A program made the position numbers and the translations under genes. DNA of 64,000 nucleotides, taken from assembly GCF_002831565.1 (NCBI RefSeq), contig NZ_CP025096.1, positions 496,001-560,000 on the forward strand, written 5' to 3'. The stretch comes from Spirosoma pollinicola (lineage in GTDB: Bacteria > Bacteroidota > Bacteroidia > Cytophagales > Spirosomataceae). The notes under the pieces were generated by a model. The model worked only from the letters and a program-made list of their open reading frames with translations, was not told where the DNA came from and did not search any database. Position 1 is the stretch's first letter. Every line of letters starts with the position of its first letter. Shown here piece after piece: positions 15,867 through 24,410 of this stretch.

Positions 15867-17741
15867 CTAATACCGTCCACCAATTCTCCGCCGGTTCAAA
15901 ACAGAGTTCCCGTCAACCAGCGGGAGTTGGTAAGGCCGCTGGGTAAGGCCGGTCGTATCGGTCAATGAGCGCAGGAAAGCAACCAGCGCCGTTTGCTCAA
16001 CGCCTGTCAACTTGAGTGGCGTTTCGTTCAGCGTCTGCCCATCAAGTTGAATACCAATTCCCCGCCCCCCACCCCGATTATAAAAATCAACCACCTGCTC
16101 CAGCGTCTTATACACGCCATTATGCATGTATGGGGCCGTTAAGGCCACATTTCGAACAGTGGGCGTTTTGAACGCAAACCGATGACGGTCTTTCTGATAA
16201 GTATCGAACTTGCCAGGATCCGTGTCGATCTGGGCGTTTCGTATTTTCCGACGACGGGGTACGCCAATAATTTCGCTCTCTGTTTTTTCGTAATGGGGCG
16301 GAACGAAACCATTGTAAATCGGGAAGAAGTGACAGGTGGCACAGCGTGCTTTTCCTAAAAATAGATTTAAACCAAGTTTTTCATCGGTAGAAAAGGCCAC
16401 TGCCTCGCCACGCAGGTAGCGATCCGGGCGGGCGTTCAAACACGTAAGACTTCGAATGTAACAGGCTAGTGAGTTCCGTATGTTTGGCGCAGTCAGGCCA
16501 GCCGGAAAAGCGTCAGCAAACCGTTTTCTATAGTCTGCGCTTGTCATCAGTTTCTGCACAATGTCTTCTGGCGACGTCTTCATTTCGTGCGCATTCGTCA
16601 GTACGTCGTGCGCCTGGTCTTCCAGATAAAACGCCCTTGAGTCATAGAATTGAGCATTTTGCAAGCCCGCATTTAGCAAAGTAGGTGCATTTCGAAGTAC
16701 CCGCTTCCGACCACTGAACGAATGACTCTTGGTAAACCCATCCGTAAAGGCCTGCTCTGGCCGATGGCACGAGGCACAGGATCGGGCATTATTACCCGAT
16801 AATAAAGGGTCGAAGAACAGAATTTTCCCAAGGGCTACCTTTTGCGGTGTACTGACAAACGCGCCGAAGTTGATCAGGTAGTCAGCCCTAAAAGCCCCTG
16901 AGTCAGACAGCGTCGCGACCATTGGCGACAGAAATCGCCTTGTCGTAGCCAACGGAATAGTAAGTGATTTACGTGCTTGTTGTAAAGCCCGGCTGAGTGG
17001 ATAAAGTTGCTCCCGTATAAACGAAACCCGGTCGAAATCAGCAAAATCAGACGCCGTTTCCAATACCCGAATCGCGTCCGTCCAGTGTTGTGACAGTTCG
17101 GTAGCCATCGGCTTTGAGAGCCGCGCGGCATAAGGTCGAAATACGTCGCGCAGAGTACGCAGGCTTAAAGCCGCTTCTGACAAACCTGTTCTGGTTTCGG
17201 GCGCATCGTAGCCTGTAATGCCGGCTGTGAGTAGTCGAAACAACTGCTGGCGCATAGCCTCCAGCACATCCGTATCCGTGATTTTATCGGCGGGAATTCC
17301 TTGTTCCAGACGAGCCGCATAGGTAAGCGACGCGGTCAACTCTCGGGTGATATCGGCTTTACGGTCAGCGTTATACACCGGGAACAAGTACGGTTCCAGA
17401 ACTTGTAGTCCAGTGGGTAAAATTGGGGTTTGTCCCGGTTCTGTTCCCTCCACCTCTATCACTGGCGGACCGTTGATATGACTTGCCAGAAAAGGCTGAT
17501 AGTATTCCAGCAACCATTCGATTCGCTTGTAAGCCAGCCGACTACGGATGAAAGCCGCCCGGAGCGAATCAGCGGGCAAATCAGTGGCTACATAGTCGGC
17601 GAGTTGCTGTACTTGCTGGTGAAATTTGCTGTTATCGGCCAGAAACTGATCGTAAACCGGTGGGCCAACAGGTTCTGCTTCTTTGGCTAGAAAAGCAGGA
17701 ATCGTTAGCGCCAACAAAAACAAACCGATTAGCCGATACAT
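15867..17741 (-). CDS. Di-haem cytochrome c peroxidase (MauG family) with long N-terminal domain
   Basis: A 624-residue exported protein. Residues 1-20 are a signal peptide. Residues about 25-260 form a helical region without haem motifs, and then the peroxidase part carries two c-type haem sites, C322-A-S-C-H326 and C467-A-T-C-H471. Family proteins reduce hydrogen peroxide in the periplasm or, in MauG, oxidise proteins. The canonical enzyme is about 330-370 residues, so the N-terminal 250 residues are extra. Phrases such as YKRIEWLLEYYQP recall the imelysin-like helical domain, but I cannot confirm this. Confidence 0.85.
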   Translation of the reverse strand: MYRLIGLFLLALTIPAFLAKEAEPVGPPVYDQFLADNSKFHQQVQQLADYVATDLPADSLRAAFIRSRLAYKRIEWLLEYYQPFLASHINGPPVIEVEGTEPGQTPILPTGLQVLEPYLFPVYNADRKADITRELTASLTYAARLEQGIPADKITDTDVLEAMRQQLFRLLTAGITGYDAPETRTGLSEAALSLRTLRDVFRPYAARLSKPMATELSQHWTDAIRVLETASDFADFDRVSFIREQLYPLSRALQQARKSLTIPLATTRRFLSPMVATLSDSGAFRADYLINFGAFVSTPQKVALGKILFFDPLLSGNNARSCASCHRPEQAFTDGFTKSHSFSGRKRVLRNAPTLLNAGLQNAQFYDSRAFYLEDQAHDVLTNAHEMKTSPEDIVQKLMTSADYRKRFADAFPAGLTAPNIRNSLACYIRSLTCLNARPDRYLRGEAVAFSTDEKLGLNLFLGKARCATCHFFPIYNGFVPPHYEKTESEIIGVPRRRKIRNAQIDTDPGKFDTYQKDRHRFAFKTPTVRNVALTAPYMHNGVYKTLEQVVDFYNRGGGRGIGIQLDGQTLNETPLKLTGVEQTALVAFLRSLTDTTGLTQRPYQLPLVDGNSVLNRRRIGGRY

Positions 17742-17762
17742 AAGTAAAAGAATGTAGAATTA

Positions 17763-17823
17763 ACAATGAATAATGTAGAATGAGTAATGACTGCGTTACA
17801 CGCCATTCTACATTATTCATTGT
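17763..17823. repeat. Perfect inverted repeat, 20-bp arms (AATGAATAATG type)
   Basis: Arms 17763-17782 and 17804-17823 are perfect complements. The right arm extends 11 bases into the TrmH-type gene and supplies its last codons and its TAA stop. Both arms contain GTAGAATG, whereas the related repeat at 18578 has GTACAATG in both arms. Confidence 0.88.
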
Positions 17824-18568
17824 CCATTTTTACCCGCTGCCAGTTATCCAGCAACACCGCCGTAGCAATGCCTACATTCAGCGATTCGGCATCACCGTAA
17901 CGCGGAATCGTGACCCGTTGCGTAACAAACGTACCGACTTCGGGGCGGATACCGTTCGATTCATTCCCCATTACCAGATAGCCGGAAGTCCCAAAGGCAA
18001 GCGAATGCACATCGGCACCATCCAGAAAAGCGCCATATACCGCACTCGTCGACTGGGCCAGGACTTTTGTAATGTCGCCATACCACCAGCTCACCCGCGT
18101 AAACGAACCTTTACTGGCCGAAATAACTTTCGGATTGTACACATCGGCGGTGGTTTCGGAGCATAAAATCTTACGAACGCCGTACCAGTCGGCAATACGA
18201 AGAATGGTACCGAGATTACCTGGATCACGGATATCATCTAAAATCAACGCAATCTCATTAGGTCCGGCCAATAGAGGACGGTTCTCTTTCGTTCTGACCA
18301 CAGCGAGAGCCGCGTTGTTACTTTCCAGCGTGCCAGCCCGTTCCAGATCGGCCACAGACGCGATTTCGACCGGCGTTCGTTGGTTGTCTGTAAGGTGAGC
18401 GTTTTCTTTGTAGAATGATTCAGTTGCAACAACCAGTTCCGTCTGAAAGTCGGACTGTAAAACCTCCTGCACGCTCTTGGCCCCTTCGACCAGAAAGGCA
18501 CCATGTTGCTGACGGAATTTTTTCTGATGCAGCGACTGAATATATTTAAGTTGATTTTTAGAAAGCAT
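17813..18568 (-). CDS. TrmH/SpoU-family RNA 2-prime-O-methyltransferase
   Basis: A 251-residue SPOUT methyltransferase. An N-terminal substrate-binding region (HQKKFRQQHGAFLVEG) precedes the knot domain. SAM-site motifs are ILDDIRDPGNLGTILRIADW, LVMGNESNGIRPEV and PRYGDAESLNVGIATAVLL. The family methylates 23S rRNA or tRNA, and the target cannot be read from sequence. The end of the reading frame (MDNE, stop) lies in a repeat arm. Its ATG overlaps, on the opposite strand, the first candidate ATG of the TamL-type gene, so both share the palindrome CATG. Confidence 0.9.
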   Translation of the reverse strand: MLSKNQLKYIQSLHQKKFRQQHGAFLVEGAKSVQEVLQSDFQTELVVATESFYKENAHLTDNQRTPVEIASVADLERAGTLESNNAALAVVRTKENRPLLAGPNEIALILDDIRDPGNLGTILRIADWYGVRKILCSETTADVYNPKVISASKGSFTRVSWWYGDITKVLAQSTSAVYGAFLDGADVHSLAFGTSGYLVMGNESNGIRPEVGTFVTQRVTIPRYGDAESLNVGIATAVLLDNWQRVKMDNE

Positions 18569-21248
18569 GATTTATAAAATGAATAATGTACAATGGATAA
18601 TGACTAATGTAAGACGCAGCCATAGCCTCCTTCGTTATTCATTGTACATTATTCATTGTACACTGGTTATCTCCCTATCGGGCTGTTTGAGTTCCAAGCA
18701 GTTACGGGAAAATGGATATATTCTCACTGCTCAGACGGTAAAGGGCAACCGTGCCATATCAGACGACAACCTGTTGAGTCTGATTCCGCAAAAGCCAAAC
18801 CGGCGGCTCCTGGGCTTGCCCATTACAACGCAACTTTGGTTTTATCAACTCGGCCTGCGCCGATATGACCGTGAAGCAGCTCTGCGCGAGTTTCAGGCCA
18901 AAACTAACGAATTTGAACAGCAAAGCCAGCTGGTAGCCAATCAGCCAAAAGAACTTAAAAAGCTAAACAGTCGGTATGGTCGTCAGTTAAAACATCTTCG
19001 ACAAAAAGCTGAGGAAGGCAACTGGGTTATGCGCAACCTGGGCGAACCTCCTTCTTACTTCTCCGAAAAAGATGCACAAGCCAATGTAGCCAAAATGCAG
19101 AAGTACCTATCGGACAAGGGTTTCTTCAATGCAAAAACGGCCTATGAACTCGACACCCTTCGTCGAAGCCAGATCAGGGTCAATTATCTGGTTGCCGAAA
19201 ATGAAGGCTTTTACCTGCGAAATATTCTTTATGAAATTGCTGATCCCCGCGTCGACTCCATCGTTCGAAAATCCTTTGACAAATCGAAGCTTCAGGTAGG
19301 TGACCGGTTCGATTTCGACAATATGTCAGGCGAGCGTCTGCGCATTGAGACCATATTACGTGACCAGGGGTATTACACATTTTCCCGGCAGTACATCCGG
19401 GCCACGGATGTCGATACGATTCGTCGTGGGAATGACCGCCGTTTTCGCGATGGTCTCGAACCTGGCGACTCCTCCCGGCGAAATGTGGATGTTAAGCTCC
19501 AGATCGTAAACCCACCGGGTCAATCTGCCCATCCAATCTACCACGTTGGCGATGTAGAAATGCAGATTACCGCTGCCGAAGAGACTGCTGCCGTAGACCC
19601 GCTCACCGTAAATCCATCGGCAACAGCCAGACCCACCTTTGATACCTTGAGTCGCAATGGTGTAACCTATCTACTCGGTGGGCGCGATATTTCGGTACGG
19701 CTGCTGGATTCAAAGATCCTTTTGCGGCCAAACCAACTCTACAGCCAAAGTGATTATCGCGATACACAGCGACAGCTTTTTCTGTTAAATCAGTTTAAGT
19801 TCGTCAATCTTAATTTCGTTGATACAACCAATCGTCGGTTACGTACCCTTATTACGGCCACGCCCTTAGATAAATACGAAACCACTGCCGAGGGCGGAGT
19901 CACTGGTCTTTTGTATCAAGGCAAGCCATTCCCCGGTGGCTTTGGTAGTTTGATCTTTCGCGTGCGAAATCTATTTGGTGGCCTGGAAACCTTCGAAACC
20001 ACCCTTCGTTATGGTCTGGAAGCGCAAACCGGTTTTGTTTCCGACCCAAACAATCCTAAAAACGCGGTCTATACATCTCAAGAGCTTGGTGTTAGCAGCT
20101 CACTTACATTCCCGCAGCTTTTATTTCCCGGACGTTTTCGCTTCCGGTTCAACCGTTTCGCTCCCCGAACGCAAATCAGTCTGAGTTATAACAATACATT
20201 CAGACCCGATTTTCGGCGGTCGCTCCTGCGGGCAACTATGTCCTATAATTGGCAAACGACGCCAACCAAGCAGTTTAGTTTCCTGATTGCCGACATCAAT
20301 CTGATCAACACTGGGGATGGCGCCGAATCGGTAATTAGCCAGGCGTTCAAGCAGCAATTGAATTCGTTAAAAGCTCAGGGGAGCACTGTGTATCTGAGTT
20401 TTCGGCGTTCGCTCAGTTCAAGCTTTAGCTTTGCCTATACCTATAATACAAACGTTCCAGGGCAAAACCGTCGGGCAAACTTTCTGCGCACAGTCGTTGA
20501 GTCGGGTGGAACAACGCTCAACTTTGTTTCGGATAAAACCGTTTCTCGGTGGAGTGACACTATTGGTGGCACAGGCTTACAGTTCTATAAGTTTCTACGG
20601 GGCAACTTCGATTATCGGCATTACATTCCTATCCGTAGTCGGACAACGCTGGCCTTCCGCATCAATACCGGTGTTGCTTATGGCTATGGACCAGATGGCG
20701 GGCCGGTTCCGTACGAAAAATTCTTTTTCGCCGGCGGTAGTAACAGCATTCGGGCGTGGCTACCCCGGCGGCTGGGGCCGGGTTCTGCATTTCCGTACCA
20801 AACGGATCCGGCAACACCGGCTTTTACGTCCACAAAACAGTTCATTTATCTGTTTGAACAACCGGGCAATGTTCTTCTTGAAGGCTCTGCCGAACTGCGC
20901 GGACGATTGTTTCATCTTGGTGCAGACATTAACGGGGCCATTTTTGTAGATGCAGGCAATGTCTGGACATTAACCGATAACATCTCCCGGCCAGGGTCTA
21001 TCTTTCGGTTCAACTCGTTTATTCCTCAGATTGCTGTTGGTACCGGAGTAGGCTTACGTATTGATTTCTCCTTCTTCGTCATTCGTTTCGATGGTGGCAT
21101 CAAGGTTTGGGACCCTGCCCGCCTTTATCCAGACAAGGATAATGTTATACAAGACGAACGATTTATTCTGCCTCAATTTTCTCTCAAACAATTGACAAAA
21201 GGGCCCAATCCGCTGGTCATCAATTTTGGTATAGGTTATCCCTTTTGA
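18567..21248 (+). CDS. tamL: BamA/TamA-family outer-membrane lipoprotein (TamL type)
   Basis: An 893-residue protein. A lipoprotein signal ends at L37-S-G-C40, and the mature part begins with KQLRENGYILTAQTVKGNRA, a POTRA-like region, and ends in a 16-strand Omp85-type barrel. FFAGGSNSIRAWLPRRLGPG is the conserved barrel loop and FGIGYPF is the C-terminal strand. TamL is the Bacteroidota lipoprotein homologue of TamA and acts with TamB in outer-membrane assembly. A TamB gene is not in this stretch. ATGs at 18567, 18579 and 18600 are all possible starts, and the last gives the most ordinary signal peptide. The signal-peptide codons lie within an inverted repeat (18578-18657). Confidence 0.83.
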   Translation: MIYKMNNVQWIMTNVRRSHSLLRYSLYIIHCTLVISLSGCLSSKQLRENGYILTAQTVKGNRAISDDNLLSLIPQKPNRRLLGLPITTQLWFYQLGLRRYDREAALREFQAKTNEFEQQSQLVANQPKELKKLNSRYGRQLKHLRQKAEEGNWVMRNLGEPPSYFSEKDAQANVAKMQKYLSDKGFFNAKTAYELDTLRRSQIRVNYLVAENEGFYLRNILYEIADPRVDSIVRKSFDKSKLQVGDRFDFDNMSGERLRIETILRDQGYYTFSRQYIRATDVDTIRRGNDRRFRDGLEPGDSSRRNVDVKLQIVNPPGQSAHPIYHVGDVEMQITAAEETAAVDPLTVNPSATARPTFDTLSRNGVTYLLGGRDISVRLLDSKILLRPNQLYSQSDYRDTQRQLFLLNQFKFVNLNFVDTTNRRLRTLITATPLDKYETTAEGGVTGLLYQGKPFPGGFGSLIFRVRNLFGGLETFETTLRYGLEAQTGFVSDPNNPKNAVYTSQELGVSSSLTFPQLLFPGRFRFRFNRFAPRTQISLSYNNTFRPDFRRSLLRATMSYNWQTTPTKQFSFLIADINLINTGDGAESVISQAFKQQLNSLKAQGSTVYLSFRRSLSSSFSFAYTYNTNVPGQNRRANFLRTVVESGGTTLNFVSDKTVSRWSDTIGGTGLQFYKFLRGNFDYRHYIPIRSRTTLAFRINTGVAYGYGPDGGPVPYEKFFFAGGSNSIRAWLPRRLGPGSAFPYQTDPATPAFTSTKQFIYLFEQPGNVLLEGSAELRGRLFHLGADINGAIFVDAGNVWTLTDNISRPGSIFRFNSFIPQIAVGTGVGLRIDFSFFVIRFDGGIKVWDPARLYPDKDNVIQDERFILPQFSLKQLTKGPNPLVINFGIGYPF
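18578..18657 (+). repeat. Inverted repeat within signal-peptide codons
   Basis: Arms 18578-18601 and 18634-18657 match at 22 of 24 positions. Read in the tamL frame, the left arm gives MNNVQWIM and the right arm gives RYSLYIIH, part of the hydrophobic core before the lipobox. The repeat belongs to the AATGAATAATG group. Confidence 0.88.
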
Positions 21249-21249
21249 T

Positions 21250-21303
21250 TAGTTATTAGTTATTGATTATACTATTAACCAATAACTAGTAACCAATAAT
21301 CGA
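21250..21303. repeat. Imperfect inverted repeat of TTAGTTATTGATT words
   Basis: TTAGTTATTAGTTATTGATT is mirrored by AACCAATAACTAGTAACCAA with several mismatches and a gap. It begins right after the tamL stop codon and could help end that transcript. Confidence 0.55.
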
Positions 21304-21371
21304 CAACCACCCTTAAGGTATTTTAACGACCAAATGCTGACAAAATGACAGCACTATCGGGGCTTTCTTTG

Positions 21372-21379
21372 TAATTTTG
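21372..21379 (+). promoter_or_regulatory. Candidate -7 element for miaB
   Basis: TAATTTTG matches TAnnTTTG exactly and lies 71 bases before the miaB ATG. No TTG is found at the usual -33 position. Confidence 0.4.
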
Positions 21380-21450
21380 CAATCCGTCAGTAATTAATGG
21401 TTTTCGGCTATTGATTACCAGCGGCCTATAATCAACGACGATAGACTATT

Positions 21451-22917
21451 ATGACGCTCATACCCGAACTGACTATACTGCAACCCGAAGACAAAGAGCA
21501 AATTGACCTCCCCCGCACGTCGGAAGATGAATTCGCTGTTGGCAAAAAACGGCTGTATATCGAAAGCTACGGTTGCCAGATGAACTTCGCCGATAGTGAG
21601 GTAGTTGCGGCTGTTATGCGGAATGCAGGCTATGCGACCACCTCTTCGGCTACGGATGCCGATGTAATTTTCCTGAACACCTGCGCTATCCGCGAGAATG
21701 CCGAGCAAAAAGTGCGGCACCGGCTCAACCATCTAAGAGGGCTTAAACGGCTGAAACCCGAACTAATGGTCGGGATTCTTGGCTGCATGGCCGAACGCCT
21801 GAAAACCAAGCTTCTGGAAGAAGAAAAAGTAGTCGACATTGTAGCTGGCCCTGATGCTTACCGCGATATTCCGAAATTAGTCGAAGAAGCCGGATCGGGT
21901 CAAAAGGCAGTTAATGTATTTCTCTCTCGCGAAGAAACCTACGCCGACATTTCGCCTATTCGTTTGAATTCCAATGGTGTAACGGCTTTCGTATCCATCA
22001 TGCGGGGTTGCGATAATATGTGCAGTTTCTGTGTGGTACCTTTCACACGGGGCCGCGAACGAAGCCGTGATCCACACAGCATTGTTCGCGAAGCGCAGGA
22101 TCTTTTTGACCAGGGCTACCGAGAGGTAACGTTACTGGGACAGAATGTGGACTCTTATAAATGGCAGGAAGGGGAGAAAAGGGAGGATGGAGAAAAGGGA
22201 GAAAATGCCCTGATGGATTCGCCCGCCGTCACGTTTGCCGACCTCCTCGAACGGGTGGCACAAATCCACCCCGATTTGCGGGTGCGCTTTTCGACCTCGC
22301 ACCCTAAAGACATTACCGACGATGTGCTCCATACCATGGCCCGGTATGACAACATTTGCAACTACATCCACCTGCCCGCCCAAAGTGGCAACAGCCGGGT
22401 GCTGAAGTTGATGAATCGAACCTACGACCGCCCCTGGTATATAGGCAAGATTGACCGTATACGCGAAATTCTGGGCGAAGATTGTGGTATTTCGACCGAT
22501 ATGATTTCGGGCTTCTGTACCGAAACCGAAGATGAACACCAGGAAACGCTGTCGCTCATGGATTATGTGCGATACGACTATGCCTATATGTTTGCGTACT
22601 CGGAACGGCCCGGTACGCTGGCAGCAAAAAAATATAGAGATGATATTTCGGAAGACGACAAAAAGCGTCGACTGAACGAAATCATTGATCGTCAACGCGG
22701 GCATTCGGCCGAGCGCAACCAACGCCATATTGGCCAAGTACACCGCGTATTGATCGAAGGCCCGTCAAAACGCTCCGACGATTTTCTCAGCGGACGAAAT
22801 GACCAGAACAAAGTGGTCGTTTTTCCAAGAGGTACTCACCAAAAAGGCGAGTACGTCAATGTATTAGTCACAGAATGCACATCAGCTACCCTGCGGGGAG
22901 AGGTTGTTAATGAATAA
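21451..22917 (+). CDS. miaB: tRNA-2-methylthio-N6-dimethylallyladenosine synthase
   Basis: A 488-residue radical SAM methylthiotransferase. The N-terminal cluster cysteines are in [24 protein letters not shown] and GCMAERLK. The radical SAM triad is [20 protein letters not shown], and a TRAM domain ends the protein. MiaB adds the 2-methylthio group to i6A37 of tRNAs reading UNN codons. Between QNVDSYKW and TFADLLERV there is an extra Glu/Lys/Gly-rich stretch encoded by purine-rich DNA at about 22165-22215, a variable loop. The last residues (VVNE) and the stop lie at the edge of an inverted repeat. Confidence 0.94.
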   Translation: MTLIPELTILQPEDKEQIDLPRTSEDEFAVGKKRLYIESYGCQMNFADSEVVAAVMRNAGYATTSSATDADVIFLNTCAIRENAEQKVRHRLNHLRGLKRLKPELMVGILGCMAERLKTKLLEEEKVVDIVAGPDAYRDIPKLVEEAGSGQKAVNVFLSREETYADISPIRLNSNGVTAFVSIMRGCDNMCSFCVVPFTRGRERSRDPHSIVREAQDLFDQGYREVTLLGQNVDSYKWQEGEKREDGEKGENALMDSPAVTFADLLERVAQIHPDLRVRFSTSHPKDITDDVLHTMARYDNICNYIHLPAQSGNSRVLKLMNRTYDRPWYIGKIDRIREILGEDCGISTDMISGFCTETEDEHQETLSLMDYVRYDYAYMFAYSERPGTLAAKKYRDDISEDDKKRRLNEIIDRQRGHSAERNQRHIGQVHRVLIEGPSKRSDDFLSGRNDQNKVVVFPRGTHQKGEYVNVLVTECTSATLRGEVVNE

Positions 22918-23034
22918 TGGATAATTGATAATGAATAATGTACAACGGATAATGAGTAACGAGTAGTCCCTCCCCTCATTACCCAGTTTACACGCTTCAT
23001 TATTCTTTATTCATTTTACATTATTCATTACACA
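22910..23034. repeat. Long A/T-rich inverted repeat between miaB and the sigma54 activator
   Basis: The left side (AATGAATAATGGATAATTG, then AATGAATAATGTACAACGG) and the right side (CATTATTCTTTATTC, then ATTTTACATTATTCATTA) are approximately complementary over about 35 bases, with several gaps. The left end supplies the miaB stop codon, and the right end stops just before the next ATG at 23040. Confidence 0.75.
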
Positions 23035-23039
23035 TAGTT

Positions 23040-24410
23040 ATGAATCAACAGGAAATTCAAAGCGTTAAACAACGTTTCGGCATAATTGGCAACGCTCCCG
23101 GCCTCAACTACGCCATTAACGTAGCCATGCAGGTGTCGTCGACCGATTTAACCGTGCTCATAACGGGTGAAAGTGGTAGTGGTAAAGAATCATTTTCCAA
23201 GATTATCCATAGCCTAAGCGCCCGAAAACACGGTCAGTTTATTGCCATCAACTGCGGAGCCATCCCTGAAGGAACCATCGACTCAGAACTGTTCGGGCAT
23301 GAAAAAGGCTCATTTACAGGCGCCGTTGATTCACGGAAAGGGTACTTTGAAACCACCAATGGCGGTACTATTTTCCTGGACGAAATTGGCGAAATGCCAC
23401 TGGGCACCCAGGCTCGACTGCTTCGTGTGCTCGAAAACGGCGAGTTTATTCGGGTGGGCTCCTCGAAAACCCAGAAAACGGATGTGCGGGTGGTGGCGGC
23501 TACAAACGTCAATTTGATGGAAGCCGTTGAAAAGGGGAAATTCCGGGAAGACCTGTATTATCGGCTCAACACCGTCCCCATATTTGTCCCCCCCCTGCGC
23601 GAACGCGGCACCGACATTGAATTATTGTTTCGGAAGTTCACAACCGACTTTGCCGAGCGTTACCGCATCAAGCCCCTTCAACTGACCGATAGTGCCAAAC
23701 AAGCCCTGGTTCGGTATCCATTTCCGGGAAATATCCGTCAGTTGAAAAATATTGCCGAGCAAATATCCATTCTTGAATCAGAACAGGAAAAGCCAATTGA
23801 CGCCGACATACTAGCCAAATACCTGCCTCAACAGCAAGCACCCAATCGGTCGCTGGCGTTATTTCCACAGGCAAACGGCAGTTCGGGAAGCGACAATTTC
23901 TCGGAACGGGATTTACTCTACAAGGTGCTGTTTGATATGCGTCGGGATGTGAACGACCTCAAAAAACTCGTTCGGGATGTATTGCTTGGGAATGATCAGG
24001 ACACGGGGCAGATTTTGCATACGCACAAAGATTTATTCGATTCTATTTCAACGGATATCGACAATCGTCCTCCCTCCGACACCAATATAACGCGACTCCT
24101 TCCGCCTGTCAATGGGACCGTGCGAACCGAAACGCATGCCGCACCACCGTCAGAAACCTACGGCAGCCACCCGCCGGTGCAAATTTATGATGATGTTGAT
24201 GGCGACGTGAACGACATGACTGAGGTAGAAGATGTAACACACGAAACAGAAGAAGATGACTCGCTTTCGCTCGAACGCCAGGAGAAAGAGATGATCCTGA
24301 AAGCCCTCCGCCGTAATAACAACAAACGCAAATATGCCGCCCAGGCACTTGGCATCTCCGAACGCACGTTATACCGAAAAATTAAACAGTATGAGATTGA
24401 TGAAGAATAA
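23040..24410 (+). CDS. Sigma54-dependent Fis-type transcriptional activator without receiver domain
   Basis: A 456-residue protein. The AAA+ domain starts almost at once: Walker A GESGSGKE at residues 43-50, the sigma54-contacting loop GSFTGA at 90-95 (usual form GAFTGA), Walker B IFLDEIGEM near 115, and a roughly 150-residue acidic linker. The Fis-type helix-turn-helix is at the end (KRKYAAQALGISERTLYRKI). No receiver, PAS or GAF input domain precedes the ATPase. Known activators hydrolyse ATP to open sigma54 promoters. The reading frame overlaps the start of lptE by about 20 bases, so the two are probably co-transcribed and translationally coupled. Confidence 0.9.
   Translation: MNQQEIQSVKQRFGIIGNAPGLNYAINVAMQVSSTDLTVLITGESGSGKESFSKIIHSLSARKHGQFIAINCGAIPEGTIDSELFGHEKGSFTGAVDSRKGYFETTNGGTIFLDEIGEMPLGTQARLLRVLENGEFIRVGSSKTQKTDVRVVAATNVNLMEAVEKGKFREDLYYRLNTVPIFVPPLRERGTDIELLFRKFTTDFAERYRIKPLQLTDSAKQALVRYPFPGNIRQLKNIAEQISILESEQEKPIDADILAKYLPQQQAPNRSLALFPQANGSSGSDNFSERDLLYKVLFDMRRDVNDLKKLVRDVLLGNDQDTGQILHTHKDLFDSISTDIDNRPPSDTNITRLLPPVNGTVRTETHAAPPSETYGSHPPVQIYDDVDGDVNDMTEVEDVTHETEEDDSLSLERQEKEMILKALRRNNNKRKYAAQALGISERTLYRKIKQYEIDEE

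Noticed and set aside
17632..17820. Reverse frame MNNVEWRVTQSLLILHYSLL
   Set aside because: It starts in the repeat and runs out of frame into the peroxidase gene, which has its own signal peptide. It is of interest only as another case of the repeat encoding a hydrophobic leader.
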